A DNA stretch of 64,000 nucleotides from Deinococcus sp. (lineage in GTDB: Bacteria; Deinococcota; Deinococci; Deinococcales; Deinococcaceae), in NCBI RefSeq assembly GCF_018260555.1, contig NZ_JAGLBB010000003.1, positions 27,734 to 91,733 on the forward strand. The letters run 5' to 3'. Below, piece after piece: positions 1 to 14,415 of this stretch. How positions within the stretch are numbered: the first letter of the stretch is position 1; the number at the start of each line of letters is the position of its first letter. Under the pieces are notes generated by a model that worked only from the letters and a program-made list of their open reading frames with translations, had not been told where the DNA came from and did no database searches. A program made the position numbers and the translations under genes.

Positions 1-723
1 GTAGGTCAGGCCCCGCGCGGCCTGCTCGGCCAGCGGGTCAGTCAGCGTGACTTCGCGGCCCAGGGCGCCGGTATTGCGCAGCGTGATCGTCACGTCGGTC
101 TGCGAGCCGGGCTTCAGGAACTCTGCGCCGAACACCTTGTTCAGTTCCAGGACCGGGGGGGAGCCGACCGTGAGCACCGAGACATTGTTGGTGTCACTCG
201 GGCCGCCCGGGCAGCCCGCCACGAGGTTCACCTGGGCACTGCCCTGATCGCCGGGCGACGTCTGGGCCTCCAGCCACACCCGCGCCGATGCACCCGCCGC
301 CAGCGTGACGCTGCTGATGACCTGATCACTGCTGTCCAGTTGCCCGTTGCCGTTGCTGTCGCCGCGCAGGGTCAGGGTGGGGCGGGCCGTACCGCCTGGA
401 TGCTGGGCGCTCAGGGCGTAGCTGAAGGTGTCGTTCCCGGCGTTGCGAACCTGGTACGCGAAGGCTGATCCGCTGCTTTCTCCCGGCAGGACAGACAGGC
501 TGTGGGCCGGTGCCTGGGCGTTTCCGTTGGGCGTCACGCTGACCGCGCAGACGGGGGCGACCGTGATCGAAACAATGTTCGAGACACTTCCGGCAGGTCC
601 GACGGGAGTCTGAAGGCTGACCTGGGCCTGGTTGGTGATGCGAGTGCCGGCGGGCGTAGGGGAAGCCGACTGCGCCAGTACAGACGCGCACAGCAGTAAA
701 CCGAGGGGGAAACGCTTCTTCAC
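1..723 (-). CDS. Secreted DUF11-like repeat protein, C-terminus outside window
   Basis: Only the first 241 codons are present. The frame stays open to the window edge. It begins with GTG at 723, ten bases after an AAGGAG ribosome site, and opens with a signal peptide (KKRFPLGLLLCASVLAQS) followed by TRITNQAQVSLQTP. Two beta-rich modules with patterns such as LRGDSNGNGQLDSSDQVI and VTITLRNTGALGREVTLTDP resemble DUF11/CARDB-type envelope repeats. The mature N-terminus matches the style of the next gene (TAITNQASADF), so the two look like paralogues. Role unknown; probably a cell-surface structural protein. Confidence 0.72.
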   Translation of the reverse strand, partial: MKKRFPLGLLLCASVLAQSASPTPAGTRITNQAQVSLQTPVGPAGSVSNIVSITVAPVCAVSVTPNGNAQAPAHSLSVLPGESSGSAFAYQVRNAGNDTFSYALSAQHPGGTARPTLTLRGDSNGNGQLDSSDQVISSVTLAAGASARVWLEAQTSPGDQGSAQVNLVAGCPGGPSDTNNVSVLTVGSPPVLELNKVFGAEFLKPGSQTDVTITLRNTGALGREVTLTDPLAEQAARGLTY

Positions 724-1159
724 AGCGGCACAGCTCCTTGAAAGGCGCGAAAAGGGAACATGGAGAAAAATGAGGAGGGTCTTGTGTTAGGAAAAGGCCC
801 TATAGAAAAAGGCCCGATGGAAAAAGGCGATAAGGGAAAAGGCGCTGAGGGCGGACGAAGAATGCAAGATAAAGAAAGGTAACTGCTCAGCACGATAAAC
901 ACGGCAAAAAACGCTTGTTCCCGTTTTGTATGAGCATAATAGTTACTGCAAATCTGCCTTGGACGAACCAATTCGCTCATATCGGCAATTTCAGTCATTT
1001 GAAAGCAGCTTCTTAGCAATTTATAGGGCTGAATTCAGATTCTGAGCAATTTACCCTGCTGAGCAGTTACAAAGAAAGACAGAAAAAGGCAGCGAGCAAA
1101 GCCGGAGAAAAGGGGGGTTGGAGAAGGGGAAAACCCACCTTCCCCAACCCTGAAGAGGT
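724..1159. other. AT-rich gene-free stretch with iterons and an inverted repeat
   Basis: No convincing gene. The base composition is far more AT-rich than the flanks. It contains a run of GAAAAAGGC-like units (about 780-850), three GCAATTT boxes starting at 985, 1016 and 1046, and a perfect 14-base inverted repeat (GTAACTGCTCAGCA at 879-892 and its complement at 1057-1070). A 99-codon frame on the minus strand reads through these repeats and looks like a chance ORF. Confidence 0.5.
1115..1150 (-). terminator. Hairpin terminator of the 1160-3238 gene
   Basis: Arms 1115-1127 and 1138-1150 pair over 13 bases with one mismatch around a ten-base loop, starting ten bases beyond the stop codon. Read on the minus strand it is followed by a C/T-rich run. 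Position and stem suggest an intrinsic terminator. Confidence 0.6.
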
Positions 1160-3238
1160 TTAGTTGTTGACCTTGACGGTCAGCGTGATGCTGACCGTGC
1201 CGCCGATGGGCAGGCAGTCGGTGGCGTCAACGGCAGTATCGCCGTTGGTGTTCACACCAATCAACAGGCTGGCCGGGTTGGTGCCACCAGCGGGGGCCGC
1301 GCCCCACGTGCCGCCGTTGTCGGTGCTGAACAGCAGGCTGCCCACGCTGGCCGTTCCCGTCACGCTCTGGTAGGTGGTGTTGGCGAAGATGTTGGTGTTG
1401 GTGCCGTCCAGTTCCTTGAGGATGACCTTGCAGACAGGAACGTTGTACTTGTTCTCGCCGCCGATGGTGTACACCACGGTGTCACCGGGGGCCGCCGTGG
1501 TCTTGTCCGCGCTCTTGGTGATGGGGAACAGCGGGTTGGTGGGGTTGCCGGCAGGAGGCGTGGGAGCAGTCACCAGGCCCACATTGAACAGGGTGCCGTC
1601 GGTATCGGTGGCGGTGGAGTAGGCGCCCGTCGCCACCGTACGCACGGCGTAGCCGGTACGTGCAGGAGCGTTGGCCGGCAGCACCACACGGGTGGTGAAG
1701 GTAACGGTAGCACCAGCGGCCACTCCCACGTCCACGGTGCCGTCGCCGTTGGTGTCGGTCAGGGCGGCGCCGTTCAGCAGGTACTGCACGGTCGCACCGG
1801 CAGGCAGGTCGTTGGTGCCGCCAGTGATGTTGAAGGTGTCGTTGTAGGTCCCGGTGTTCTGCACGGTGGTCTCGAAGTCGGCGTTGGTGGTGGTCGTGGT
1901 GTTGGGGTTGATGGTCTGACCCGAAGCGTCCAGCGTGGTGCCCGTATCCTGCGCGACGACCCGCAGGTCAAGGCCAGGAGTCTTGACCGTGTAGGTGGGG
2001 CTGGCAATCTGGGCCGCGGTACCAGCGGTCGGACCACCCGCGTTGCCGCTGTAGATGGGCACAGTGACAGCGATAGGCGTCTTGGGCGTGCCCGAGTTGT
2101 CAGCGCCAGCGTCGGGGTAGGTGACCTGCACGGTGTAGGCGGGCGCCGTGTTGGGGGGGATGTTATTGAACGTCACCGAGCCGTCAGGGTTCACGGTCAC
2201 GGTCGCGCCGGTGATGGGGTTGCCGTTGATGTCCACAGGCACTTCCCCAGTCACGAAGGCGTTGCCCGTGGCGGGGTTGATGAGCGTGGCCGTCGTCCCG
2301 GCGGGAGCCGTGCTGGGCACCGTGGCAGGGCCAACAGTAATATTGTCCTTAACAGTGCTGTTGTTAGGGGCCGTGCCCGTCAGGCTGACCACATCAGGGT
2401 TGCCGTTGGCGTCAGCCTTGGGGTAAGCGGTCTGGCTGCCGTCGGGGGCCACCTGAACGGGCGTGCCAGCGCCGGGCAGGGTCGCGCCACCAGGCACGGT
2501 GGGGCCAGCAGGCTGAGTGTAGCCAGTAGGAGTCGTCCCTGTACCGTTGGGGTTGGCGGTGTTAACAGGGGTGATGGCAGGGTTACCGGAATCGGTAGGA
2601 ATGGGCGTAACCACACCAGTCGTGGGGCTGCCGGGGGTCGCCGTGGTCACAGCCGCCACGATGGCAACGTTCTCGTTGTTGTTGTCCACGTTGGTGCCGA
2701 AGGTTTCGGTGTACGAGTCACCCGTGCCGTCGGCGCTGGGGGTGGAGTCGTACGTGGCCGTACCGATCAGGTTCTGACCATAGCTGGCCGGAGTCCCGCC
2801 CACCGTGTACGTCTGGGTGACGGTCGTGTTATCGCCGGGCTGCACGGTCACGCTGGTAGCCGAGAGAGTCACGCCGGTAGGCGCAGTGTTCGAGGTGTTC
2901 GCCGAGCTCAGGGCGATCACCAGGGGCGTGTTACCGGTGTTGGTCACGGTGTACGTGAAGCTGGTGCTCGTGTTGGCAGGCACATTGTTCTTGGTCAGTG
3001 CGGCGTCGCCCGTGTTGGGCGTGATCGTGAAGCTGGGCACGGCCGTCACGGTCGTGGTCACGACGTTCGAAACAGAAGTACCAGCGATGGGCGTGGTAGG
3101 CGTGGTGCTACTAGGGTCAAGGAACTCAAAATCCGCCGACGCCTGGTTGGTGATGGCCGTACCAGCGCGAGGGGCCGCACCGAGTGCCATCCCTGTCGAG
3201 AGCGAAATTGCGAGGGCCAGCATCTTGTTTAACTTCAT
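1160..3238 (-). CDS. Secreted DUF11-like repeat protein (692 aa)
   Basis: The ATG at 3238 was chosen because AAGGAG lies six bases upstream and a signal peptide follows (MKLNKMLALAISLSTGMALG). The frame is open further upstream but has no better start. The mature protein is Thr/Asn/Gly-rich and made of repeated beta modules; phrases like TYTVTNTGNTPLVIALS and TFTTRVVLPANAP are typical of DUF11-type repeats in bacterial envelope proteins. There are no catalytic motifs and no C-terminal anchor; it ends SITLTVKVNN. It is a paralogue of the partial gene downstream on the same strand. Likely part of the layered Deinococcus cell envelope, but function is not shown. Confidence 0.8.
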   Translation of the reverse strand: MKLNKMLALAISLSTGMALGAAPRAGTAITNQASADFEFLDPSSTTPTTPIAGTSVSNVVTTTVTAVPSFTITPNTGDAALTKNNVPANTSTSFTYTVTNTGNTPLVIALSSANTSNTAPTGVTLSATSVTVQPGDNTTVTQTYTVGGTPASYGQNLIGTATYDSTPSADGTGDSYTETFGTNVDNNNENVAIVAAVTTATPGSPTTGVVTPIPTDSGNPAITPVNTANPNGTGTTPTGYTQPAGPTVPGGATLPGAGTPVQVAPDGSQTAYPKADANGNPDVVSLTGTAPNNSTVKDNITVGPATVPSTAPAGTTATLINPATGNAFVTGEVPVDINGNPITGATVTVNPDGSVTFNNIPPNTAPAYTVQVTYPDAGADNSGTPKTPIAVTVPIYSGNAGGPTAGTAAQIASPTYTVKTPGLDLRVVAQDTGTTLDASGQTINPNTTTTTNADFETTVQNTGTYNDTFNITGGTNDLPAGATVQYLLNGAALTDTNGDGTVDVGVAAGATVTFTTRVVLPANAPARTGYAVRTVATGAYSTATDTDGTLFNVGLVTAPTPPAGNPTNPLFPITKSADKTTAAPGDTVVYTIGGENKYNVPVCKVILKELDGTNTNIFANTTYQSVTGTASVGSLLFSTDNGGTWGAAPAGGTNPASLLIGVNTNGDTAVDATDCLPIGGTVSITLTVKVNN

Positions 3239-3736
3239 GTAAAACTCCTTGGCAACGGGGGCAACGCGGACAGGCCCAGGGAATATCACGCCACGAGCGG
3301 TGGGCCAGACTGCTTGCAGCAACGGGGTGGCCCCGGAGACTCCCTCCGGACGTTCTTTATACTAGGTACAGAAAGATTTCTGGAATCTTACAAACTGCTA
3401 CGTTAACTCAAGTTCAGTAAACCCGGTCATGACAGATCGTGACAGAATCCACTTATTTTTCCATCTCTCATACGGTGTACGGTCAGTTTCCTAATGATCC
3501 CGTCTGGACCGTCCTTAACACGATATGATGCCGGCCTGACAGGCGTGGGGTGAAGCCCCCACTCTTTAATTGAACTCTGGTTCATAAGAACTGGTCGTCA
3601 GGAATTGTGAGCAAGGCCACCTATGTGCCCATCTCTCATATGAAGTGCTCCCTGGATCCTAAGGAGCCTGTCTGCTTTATTCATGATCCGCTCATCTACC
3701 GGCCTGCCAGTTTTCCTGAACCCGCGTCGGGAGAAC

Positions 3737-3834
3737 GGCCCTGCATTGACGGCCCTGCATTGACGGCCCTGCATTGACGGCCCTGGATTAACGGCCTTGC
3801 ATTGACGGCCCTGGATTAACGGCCTTGCATTGAC
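3737..3834. repeat. 14-bp minisatellite, seven copies
   Basis: Seven head-to-tail units of GGCCCTGCATTGAC or the variants GGCCCTGGATTAAC and GGCCTTGCATTGAC. The last four units alternate between the two variants, so a 28-bp higher-order repeat was duplicated. Non-coding. Confidence 0.9.
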
Positions 3835-3955
3835 GGCGTGGATCTGGGACGCCGCCGTATCAGCGGGCCGATGACGCAGGGGGCAGAGTCCCCACAGGAC
3901 GCTGGGGAGCACTGGTCTGGAGGGGCGGCGCCGCTGGAGTGTGGGCGCGTGTGAT

Positions 3956-4083
3956 ACGGACTGCGCTCCACTGCGCCACAGTCGGGAAGACACCGCCTGT
4001 GGCTCCATACCGCGAAGGGGCGTCTGCCCTTCCTCCTCGCATCCGCTCGGATTGATTCGGTGCAGTTCCGAATCAATCGGAAA
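3956..4083 (-). repeat. SRE dispersed repeat, copy A
   Basis: Reverse-orientation copy of the element also seen at 40032, 40564 and 58052. It shows the core hairpin (GATTGATTCGG, seven bases, then the complementary arm) and the conserved GCGGTATGGAGCC stretch. Similar to the small noncoding repeats known from Deinococcus genomes. Confidence 0.85.
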
Positions 4084-4174
4084 TGCTACGGGTTCCGTCT
4101 GTTTCGCAGCCCACCTGGAACGTCGCCGGGTGGTCAACTCCATGCCCGGAACCCGCCGTGCTCCCGGTCGCTTC

Positions 4175-4214
4175 GCTCGGATTGAAGGGTCTTTGCAGCC
4201 CCTTCAATCCGAGC
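4175..4214. repeat. Perfect 15-bp hairpin, SRE-related
   Basis: GCTCGGATTGAAGGG at 4175-4189 and its exact complement at 4200-4214, with a ten-base loop. It shares the GATTGA/TCAATC core with the SRE family but has a different loop. Related hairpins lie at 31979-32004 and near 58200. It may end upstream transcripts before nuoA. Confidence 0.7.
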
Positions 4215-4298
4215 GTCTATGAAACATGCTAAAACTGGGGTGTTCCACAGTTCAGAGTTTGAGAAGTCCGTAGCGTCTCTCTTTTTTTCCAGCTATTC

Positions 4299-4721
4299 GT
4301 GCCGTTTTTCACGAGCAGAGGGACCGGATCAGGAAGAGCGGCCGCAGAAAGGGGAATCCTTATCGAATACGCCAACTTCGTCATCATGCTCCTCGTTGCG
4401 CTTGGTATCGGCATCGTTGCCGTCATTGCCAGCGCCCTCCTCGGCCCCAAAAAGGGCAGCCGCGCCAAACTCATGGCCTACGAAAGCGGCAACGACCCCG
4501 AACGCGGCGGCGTCGGCACCGGCCAGCGGTTCCCGGTGCACTTTTACCTCGTGGCCATGCTGTTCATCATCTTCGACATCGAAACCGCCTTCTTCTACCC
4601 ACTGGCCGTCGCCTACCAGAACCTCATCCCGTTTGCCTTCTTCGAAGCCATGACCTTCGTGCTGTTGCTGCTCTTTGGGTACGTGTACGTGCTGAAAAAG
4701 AAGGTGCTGGAATGGGCGTAA
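4299..4721 (+). CDS. nuoA: NADH-quinone oxidoreductase subunit A (start uncertain)
   Basis: Small membrane subunit of complex I with three predicted helices. The family signature GPKKGSRAKLMAYESGNDP is intact, as are FPVHFYLVAMLFIIFDIETAF and a third helix at the C-terminus. The coordinates use the first GTG, giving 140 aa, but that start has no ribosome site and adds about 20 residues not expected in the family. Homology places the N-terminus near LIEYANFV. The only Shine-Dalgarno-like run (AAAGGGGA) sits just before in-frame ATC codons at 4356 and 4362. First gene of the nuo operon. Confidence 0.9.
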   Translation: MPFFTSRGTGSGRAAAERGILIEYANFVIMLLVALGIGIVAVIASALLGPKKGSRAKLMAYESGNDPERGGVGTGQRFPVHFYLVAMLFIIFDIETAFFYPLAVAYQNLIPFAFFEAMTFVLLLLFGYVYVLKKKVLEWA

Positions 4722-4740
4722 GAGCAGTTGATAGGAGAAA

Positions 4741-4797
4741 GTTGATGGTTGATAGAGAGTGTGCCTTTCTCCATCAACCATCAACCATCAACCATCT
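4741..4797. repeat. Inverted (GTTGATG)n/(CATCAAC)n spacer between nuoA and nuoB
   Basis: GTTGATGGTTGAT at 4741-4753 can pair perfectly with ATCAACCATCAAC at 4773-4785 or again seven bases further on. Similar CCATCAAC or CCATCACC runs precede nuoD, nuoG and nuoJ. Confidence 0.7.
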
Positions 4798-4818
4798 CCC
4801 CGCACAGGAGGTGCGCCC

Positions 4819-5355
4819 ATGCCGCTAAAGGAACTGTTCGAGAAGGACTGGCAGGAACTGGAGTCCGAGGGCGTGTTGTTCTCCAGCCTGGAGAAACTGG
4901 TCGCGTGGGGCCGCAGCAACAGCCTGTGGCCCGCCACCTTCGGCCTGGCCTGCTGCGCCATCGAGATGATGAGCTCCACCGACGGCCGCAACGACCTGGC
5001 CCGCTTTGGCAGCGAGGTCTTCCGCGCCTCTCCCCGGCAGGCGGACGTGATGATCGTCGCCGGCCGCCTGAGCAGAAAGATGGCGCCCGTCATGCGCCGC
5101 GTGTACGACCAGATGCCGGACCCCAAATGGGTGATCAGCATGGGCGCGTGCGCCAGCAGTGGCGGCATGTTCAACAACTACGCCATCGTGCAGAACGTGG
5201 ACAGCGTGGTGCCCGTGGACATCTTCGTGCCCGGCTGCCCCCCGCGCCCGGAAGCGCTGATCTACGCCGTCATGCAGCTTCAGAAGAAGGTGCGCGGCGA
5301 GGCCTTCGACGGGCTGGGCCACCAGCTGCCCATGGTGGACGCATGGACCCGCTGA
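4819..5355 (+). CDS. nuoB: NADH-quinone oxidoreductase subunit B
   Basis: 178 aa, usual length. Carries the ligands of the terminal [4Fe-4S] cluster N2: Cys45-Cys46 ([10 protein letters not shown]), Cys111 (MGACASSGG) and Cys140 (VPGCPPRPE). It passes electrons to quinone at the junction of the peripheral and membrane arms. The ATG at 4819 is preceded by AGGAGGT at six bases. Its end overlaps the nuoC start by 13 bases. Confidence 0.98.
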   Translation: MPLKELFEKDWQELESEGVLFSSLEKLVAWGRSNSLWPATFGLACCAIEMMSSTDGRNDLARFGSEVFRASPRQADVMIVAGRLSRKMAPVMRRVYDQMPDPKWVISMGACASSGGMFNNYAIVQNVDSVVPVDIFVPGCPPRPEALIYAVMQLQKKVRGEAFDGLGHQLPMVDAWTR

Positions 5356-6047
5356 ACCCCACGGGCAAACCCACGGGCCAGGGGGGCGCCGCGCAGTCCA
5401 GCGCCAGCCAACGGGTCGCCGCCCTCACGCCCACCGAGGCTGCACCCGCCCTGCCCAGCCGCGACGTGAGCCCCCTGATCCGCGAGCTGGGCCTCACGGA
5501 AGACGACGCCGCCGAACCCACCGCGCTGGTCAGCCCGGACGACCTGCTGCGCGTGGCCCAGGCCCTCAAGGAACGCGGGTTCATGCTGATGGACAGCGTG
5601 GGACTGGACTACAGCACCTACACGCAGCCCCGCCCCAAGCGCCTGGCAGTGCTGCACAACACCTACCACCCCCACGACCACCGCAGGCTGTTCCTGCGCG
5701 TCTGGCTGGACGACGGCGAGCCCCTGACCAGCCTGTACCCCGTCTGGAAGGCCGCGAACTACCTGGAACGCGAGGTGTACGACCTGATGGGCGTGCCCTT
5801 CACCGGCCACCCCGACCTGCGCAAGGTCCTCACGCCCGACGACCTTGAAGGCCACCCGCTGCGCAAGGACTTCCCGCTGGGCGAGACGCCCACCCTGTTC
5901 CGTGACGGCCGCTTCCTGGACCCCGCCGCCTTCCGCGCCGGACTGACCGGCCAGAGCAGCGGCCTGACCGGCTACCGGGGCGAACTGAGACGCGGGCAGG
6001 GCAGCGACCGCACCCCACCCGTCATGCCGGAAGGAGGGCCGAAATGA
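5343..6047 (+). CDS. nuoC: NADH-quinone oxidoreductase subunit C
   Basis: 234 aa, peripheral-arm subunit without cofactors that packs against NuoD. The 30-kDa subunit signature is clear: [20 protein letters not shown] and [11 protein letters not shown]. The first 45 residues are Ala/Pro/Gln-rich and look like an added linker. The ATG lies inside the end of nuoB, suggesting translational coupling. The C-terminus (after about residue 200) is also low complexity. Confidence 0.96.
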   Translation: MDPLNPTGKPTGQGGAAQSSASQRVAALTPTEAAPALPSRDVSPLIRELGLTEDDAAEPTALVSPDDLLRVAQALKERGFMLMDSVGLDYSTYTQPRPKRLAVLHNTYHPHDHRRLFLRVWLDDGEPLTSLYPVWKAANYLEREVYDLMGVPFTGHPDLRKVLTPDDLEGHPLRKDFPLGETPTLFRDGRFLDPAAFRAGLTGQSSGLTGYRGELRRGQGSDRTPPVMPEGGPK

Positions 6048-6098
6048 GGTTGATGGTCGCCAGGAACCAGTTGATGGAACAGGGGCAGTCTGCCCTTC

Positions 6099-6226
6099 TA
6101 AGTACGTTGAAGCTAACATTGCGAGATTCCGGGAAAGCGCCGGAACCTCTCCATTCACGCTCCAACGTACTTTCTTCTGCTACGCGCTCCGCGCGGTTTA
6201 TCTACAAGATAAACGCAGTGTACTTA
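6099..6226 (+). repeat. 128-bp palindromic element, copy 1 (in nuoC-nuoD gap)
   Basis: Starts TAAGTACGTTGAAGC and ends GCAGTGTACTTA, so the outer seven bases form terminal inverted repeats. Inside are two hairpins: AGTACGTTG/CAACGTACT, and GTTTATCT/AGATAAAC next to a GCGC-rich arm. The next copy begins on the last two bases (TA) of this one. It has no coding capacity; the ORF through it is just the repeat translated. Confidence 0.92.
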
Positions 6227-6352
6227 AGTACGTTGAAGCTAACATTGCGAGATTCCGGGAAAGCGCCGGAACCTCTCCATTCCCGCTCCAACGTACTTTC
6301 TTCTGCTACGCGCTCCGCGCGGTTTATCTACAAGATAAACGCAGTGTACTTA
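6225..6352 (+). repeat. 128-bp palindromic element, copy 2 (tandem)
   Basis: Near-identical to copy 1; I see one difference, CATTCCCGC instead of CATTCACGC. The period is 126 because the two copies share TA. A third, more diverged copy lies inverted at 48499-48626. Together with a CCATCAACC run they fill the 355-base gap before nuoD. Confidence 0.92.
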
Positions 6353-6402
6353 GCTTCCATCACCCATTACCCATCAACCATCACCCGCACCGGAGGTGCG
6401 CC

Positions 6403-7614
6403 GTGACCACCGCCCAACGCCCCGCCGCGCCCCCCGAAGGGCAGATGCACACGCAGATCATGAGCCTGAACGTCGGGCCGCAGCACCCCAGCACGCACGG
6501 TGTGCTGCGCCTCGTGGTGGACATGGACGGCGAGACCGTCGTGAAGGTCACGCCGCACATGGGCTACCTGCACACCGGCTTCGAGAAGACCTTCGAGAAC
6601 CGCACGTACCAGCAGGGCGTCACGTACGCTCCCCGTACCGACTACCTGCACTGCTTCGGGCATGAACTCGCGTACGTGCTGAGCGTCGAGAAACTCCTCG
6701 GGGCCGACGTGCCCGAACGGGCCACCACCGTGCGCGTCATCCTGCACGAACTCGGGCGCATGCACAGCCACCTCGTGTTCGTCGGCACCGGCCTGCTCGA
6801 CCTGGGCGCCCTGACACCGTTCTTCTACGCCTTCCGCGAGAAAGAAGCCCTGCAGGACCTGTTTGAAGCCGTGTGCGGCTACCGCATGAACCAGGGGTAC
6901 TTCCGGGTGGGTGGCCTCAGCCGCGACATCCCCGACGACTGGCCCGCCCGCGTCGAGACATTCCTGGACCAGATGGAACGCGGCGTCACCGAGTACACCA
7001 CCCTGTTCGCGCAGAACCCCATCTTCATCGACCGCGCCAAGGGAGTCGGCGTGATTCCGCCCGACGTGGCCCTGGACCTGGGCCTGACCGGCCCGAACCT
7101 GCGCGCCAGCGGCGTTCCACTCGACCACCGCAAGGACAACCCCTACTGCGGGTACGAGAGTTACGACTTCAACGTCATCACCAGCCCCGACGGGGACAGT
7201 CTGGCGCGCTTCAACATGCGCCTCCTGGAATTCGGCGAGAGCATCAAGATCGTCCGTCAGGGCCTCAGGCGCCTCAAGCCCGGCCCCGTCAAGGACCCCA
7301 ACCGCAAGATCAGCCTCCCACCCCGCCACGAACTCGAAACGAGCATGGAAGCGGTCATTCACCACTTCAAACTCGTCACCGAGGGCTTTCACCCGCCGCT
7401 GGGCGAGGTGTACGTGCCGGTCGAGAGTGCGCGTGGCGAGGTCGGGTACTACATCGTCAGCGACGGCGGTTCCATGCCCTACCGCGTGAAGATCCGCGCG
7501 CCCAGCTTCGTGAACCTCCAGGCGCTCGAATACGCCTGCGTCGGCGCGCAGTTCGCGGACCTGATCACCATCCTCGCAACCATCGACCCCGTACTGGGCG
7601 ACGTGGACCGGTAA
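6403..7614 (+). CDS. nuoD: NADH-quinone oxidoreductase subunit D
   Basis: 403 aa, 49-kDa subunit that forms the quinone-binding cavity with NuoB. Family motifs are present: [33 protein letters not shown], and the C-terminal [12 protein letters not shown] followed by the closing VLGDVDR. GTG start with CGGAGGT seven bases upstream. It is separated from nuoC by the duplicated 128-bp element, the largest gap in the operon. Confidence 0.97.
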   Translation: MTTAQRPAAPPEGQMHTQIMSLNVGPQHPSTHGVLRLVVDMDGETVVKVTPHMGYLHTGFEKTFENRTYQQGVTYAPRTDYLHCFGHELAYVLSVEKLLGADVPERATTVRVILHELGRMHSHLVFVGTGLLDLGALTPFFYAFREKEALQDLFEAVCGYRMNQGYFRVGGLSRDIPDDWPARVETFLDQMERGVTEYTTLFAQNPIFIDRAKGVGVIPPDVALDLGLTGPNLRASGVPLDHRKDNPYCGYESYDFNVITSPDGDSLARFNMRLLEFGESIKIVRQGLRRLKPGPVKDPNRKISLPPRHELETSMEAVIHHFKLVTEGFHPPLGEVYVPVESARGEVGYYIVSDGGSMPYRVKIRAPSFVNLQALEYACVGAQFADLITILATIDPVLGDVDR

Positions 7615-7626
7615 GGAGTCCTGACC

Positions 7627-9590
<1,964 letters not shown>

Positions 9591-9693
9591 TGGCGCGGAT
9601 CAAGAGAGGACGGCTGAGGGAACGGCCGGGTTGTGGTGCGTGCTTCATCATTCATCACCCTTCATCCATCACCGCCTGCCGGGAGGTGCGAAA

Positions 9694-13034
<3,341 letters not shown>

Positions 13035-13124
13035 TGAGGGGCTGCGCGGTGCTGGAGCCGCAGTCTGCTTTTCACCCACTGCCCACTTTCCACTCCCCAC
13101 TTCCCACTCACAAAGGAGCCACAC

Positions 13125-13676
13125 ATGGGCGTTCTTGAGATTGCCAAGGGCATGGGCGTCACGCTGGGGAAACTGTTCCAGAAGCCCGTGACCGTCAGTT
13201 ACCCCGAACAACGCGCCACACTGCAACCCCGCTTCCGGGGGCGGCACGTCCTGACCCGGCACCCCGGCCAGCGCCCCGGCGAACTGGGCCTGGAAAAATG
13301 CATCGGCTGCTCGCTGTGCGCCGCCGCCTGCCCCGCCTACGCCATCTACGTGGAGGCCGCCGAGAACGACCCGGCCAACCCCACCGCGCCCGGCGAACGC
13401 TACGCGAAGGTGTACGAGATCAACATGCTGCGCTGCATCTTCTGCGGCATGTGCGAGGAAGCCTGCCCGACCGGCGCGGTCGTCATGGGCAACGAGTTCG
13501 AGATGGCCGACTACCGCGCCGGTGACTTCGTGTACGCCAAGGAAGACATGCTCGTTGGCGTGACCGGAAGCCTCCCGCAGCGCCGCGAGGCCGCCCGGAG
13601 CGGGAAACCCGTGCGCCTGGGCTTCCAGCTTGAGGGGCCGCCCCGCGCGGAACTGGAAGGAGTGAAGTACCCGTGA
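13125..13676 (+). CDS. nuoI: NADH-quinone oxidoreductase subunit I
   Basis: 183 aa ferredoxin-like subunit holding clusters N6a and N6b: Cys59, 62, 65, 69 ([12 protein letters not shown]) and Cys104, 107, 110, 114 ([12 protein letters not shown]). AAAGGAG lies eight bases before the ATG. The 90-base spacer after nuoH is a pyrimidine-rich run of CCCACTTCC-like units. Confidence 0.97.
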   Translation: MGVLEIAKGMGVTLGKLFQKPVTVSYPEQRATLQPRFRGRHVLTRHPGQRPGELGLEKCIGCSLCAAACPAYAIYVEAAENDPANPTAPGERYAKVYEINMLRCIFCGMCEEACPTGAVVMGNEFEMADYRAGDFVYAKEDMLVGVTGSLPQRREAARSGKPVRLGFQLEGPPRAELEGVKYP

Positions 13677-13803
13677 CAAGGAAAGAACGTGAACAGTTGA
13701 CGGTTGATGGTCGGTGGCAGGTGACCCGTGACTGCCGTGCGCCCCTGGTCTGTGGTCCAACACCCATCACCCATCACCCAGCAACACCCCGCAGGGGCCG
13801 CCC

Positions 13804-14415
13804 ATGATGCTGGCGTTCATCCTGCTGGGCGCGCTGGCGATCGTGGGCGGCGTGATCACGATTGCCGCCAGGAACGCGGTGCACGCGTCGCTGGGGCTGG
13901 TGGGCACGCTGCTGTGCGTGGCGGGCCTGTTCGCCACGCTGAACGCGTCGTTCCTGGCGGCCACGCAGGTGATCGTGTACGCGGGCGCGGTGATGGTGCT
14001 GTTCCTGTTCGTGATCATGCTCCTGAACGCCAACCAGCCGGTCACGTCGCGCGACCCGGTGCCGTACGTGCGGGAACTCGCCGGGATCGGCGGGACACTC
14101 CTGGCGGGGGCGTTCGTGGTGCTGGCCTTCACCTATCAAGATCCCCGCCCGCTGGCCGAGGGGGCCGGGGCACTCCGGGGCGGGACGGCCCTGGTGATGG
14201 GGGAGACGTTGCTCACCCGCTTCCTGCTGCCCTTCGAGGCCGTCAGCATCCTGCTGCTCGTGGCGATCGTGGGCGCCGTGGCGCTCGTGCAGCGCCCCGC
14301 AGCGCAGCCCGACGGCGTGCCGGATGAACTGGAAGAAGACGTGGGGGCGCCCCAGGAGCGGCGGCAGGTGCCGCGCCCGGCCGCCCTGAGCAGTGAAGGG
14401 GAGGTGCGTGCCTGA
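13804..14415 (+). CDS. nuoJ: NADH-quinone oxidoreductase subunit J
   Basis: 203 aa, five predicted helices, with the conserved [19 protein letters not shown] segment (TM3, whose pi-bulge moves during catalysis in known structures). The charged C-terminal tail after about residue 165 is longer than in E. coli. Two Met codons begin it; the first is used here. Ends in TGATG with nuoK. Confidence 0.95.
   Translation: MMLAFILLGALAIVGGVITIAARNAVHASLGLVGTLLCVAGLFATLNASFLAATQVIVYAGAVMVLFLFVIMLLNANQPVTSRDPVPYVRELAGIGGTLLAGAFVVLAFTYQDPRPLAEGAGALRGGTALVMGETLLTRFLLPFEAVSILLLVAIVGAVALVQRPAAQPDGVPDELEEDVGAPQERRQVPRPAALSSEGEVRA

Larger units (their letters stand above)
3239..4298. other. 1.06-kb gene-free region upstream of nuo
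   Basis: No supported gene. A 181-codon minus-strand frame (3598-4143) is built from the minisatellite and an SRE repeat and is rejected. The region holds promoter-like AT stretches for the minus gene (CTTTATACTAGG near 3355), a small GC hairpin followed by a short T-run at 3545-3568 (GTGGGG/CCCCAC), a 14-bp minisatellite, one SRE copy, a 15-bp perfect hairpin and the presumed nuo promoter. I could not place the nuo -10 and -35 boxes with confidence. Confidence 0.5.

Noticed and set aside
720..1019. 99-codon minus-strand frame
   Set aside because: Overlaps the ribosome site of the first gene and reads through GAAAAAGGC repeats; no coding bias.
3737..3834. Possible CRISPR array
   Set aside because: Units are contiguous 14-mers without unique spacers, and there are no cas genes.
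3598..4143. 181-codon minus-strand frame
   Set aside because: Built from translated minisatellite and SRE repeat; similar fragments recur wherever SRE copies lie.
6044..6406. 120-codon plus-strand frame after nuoC
   Set aside because: It is the tandem 128-bp element read twice; the internal amino-acid repeat is a by-product.
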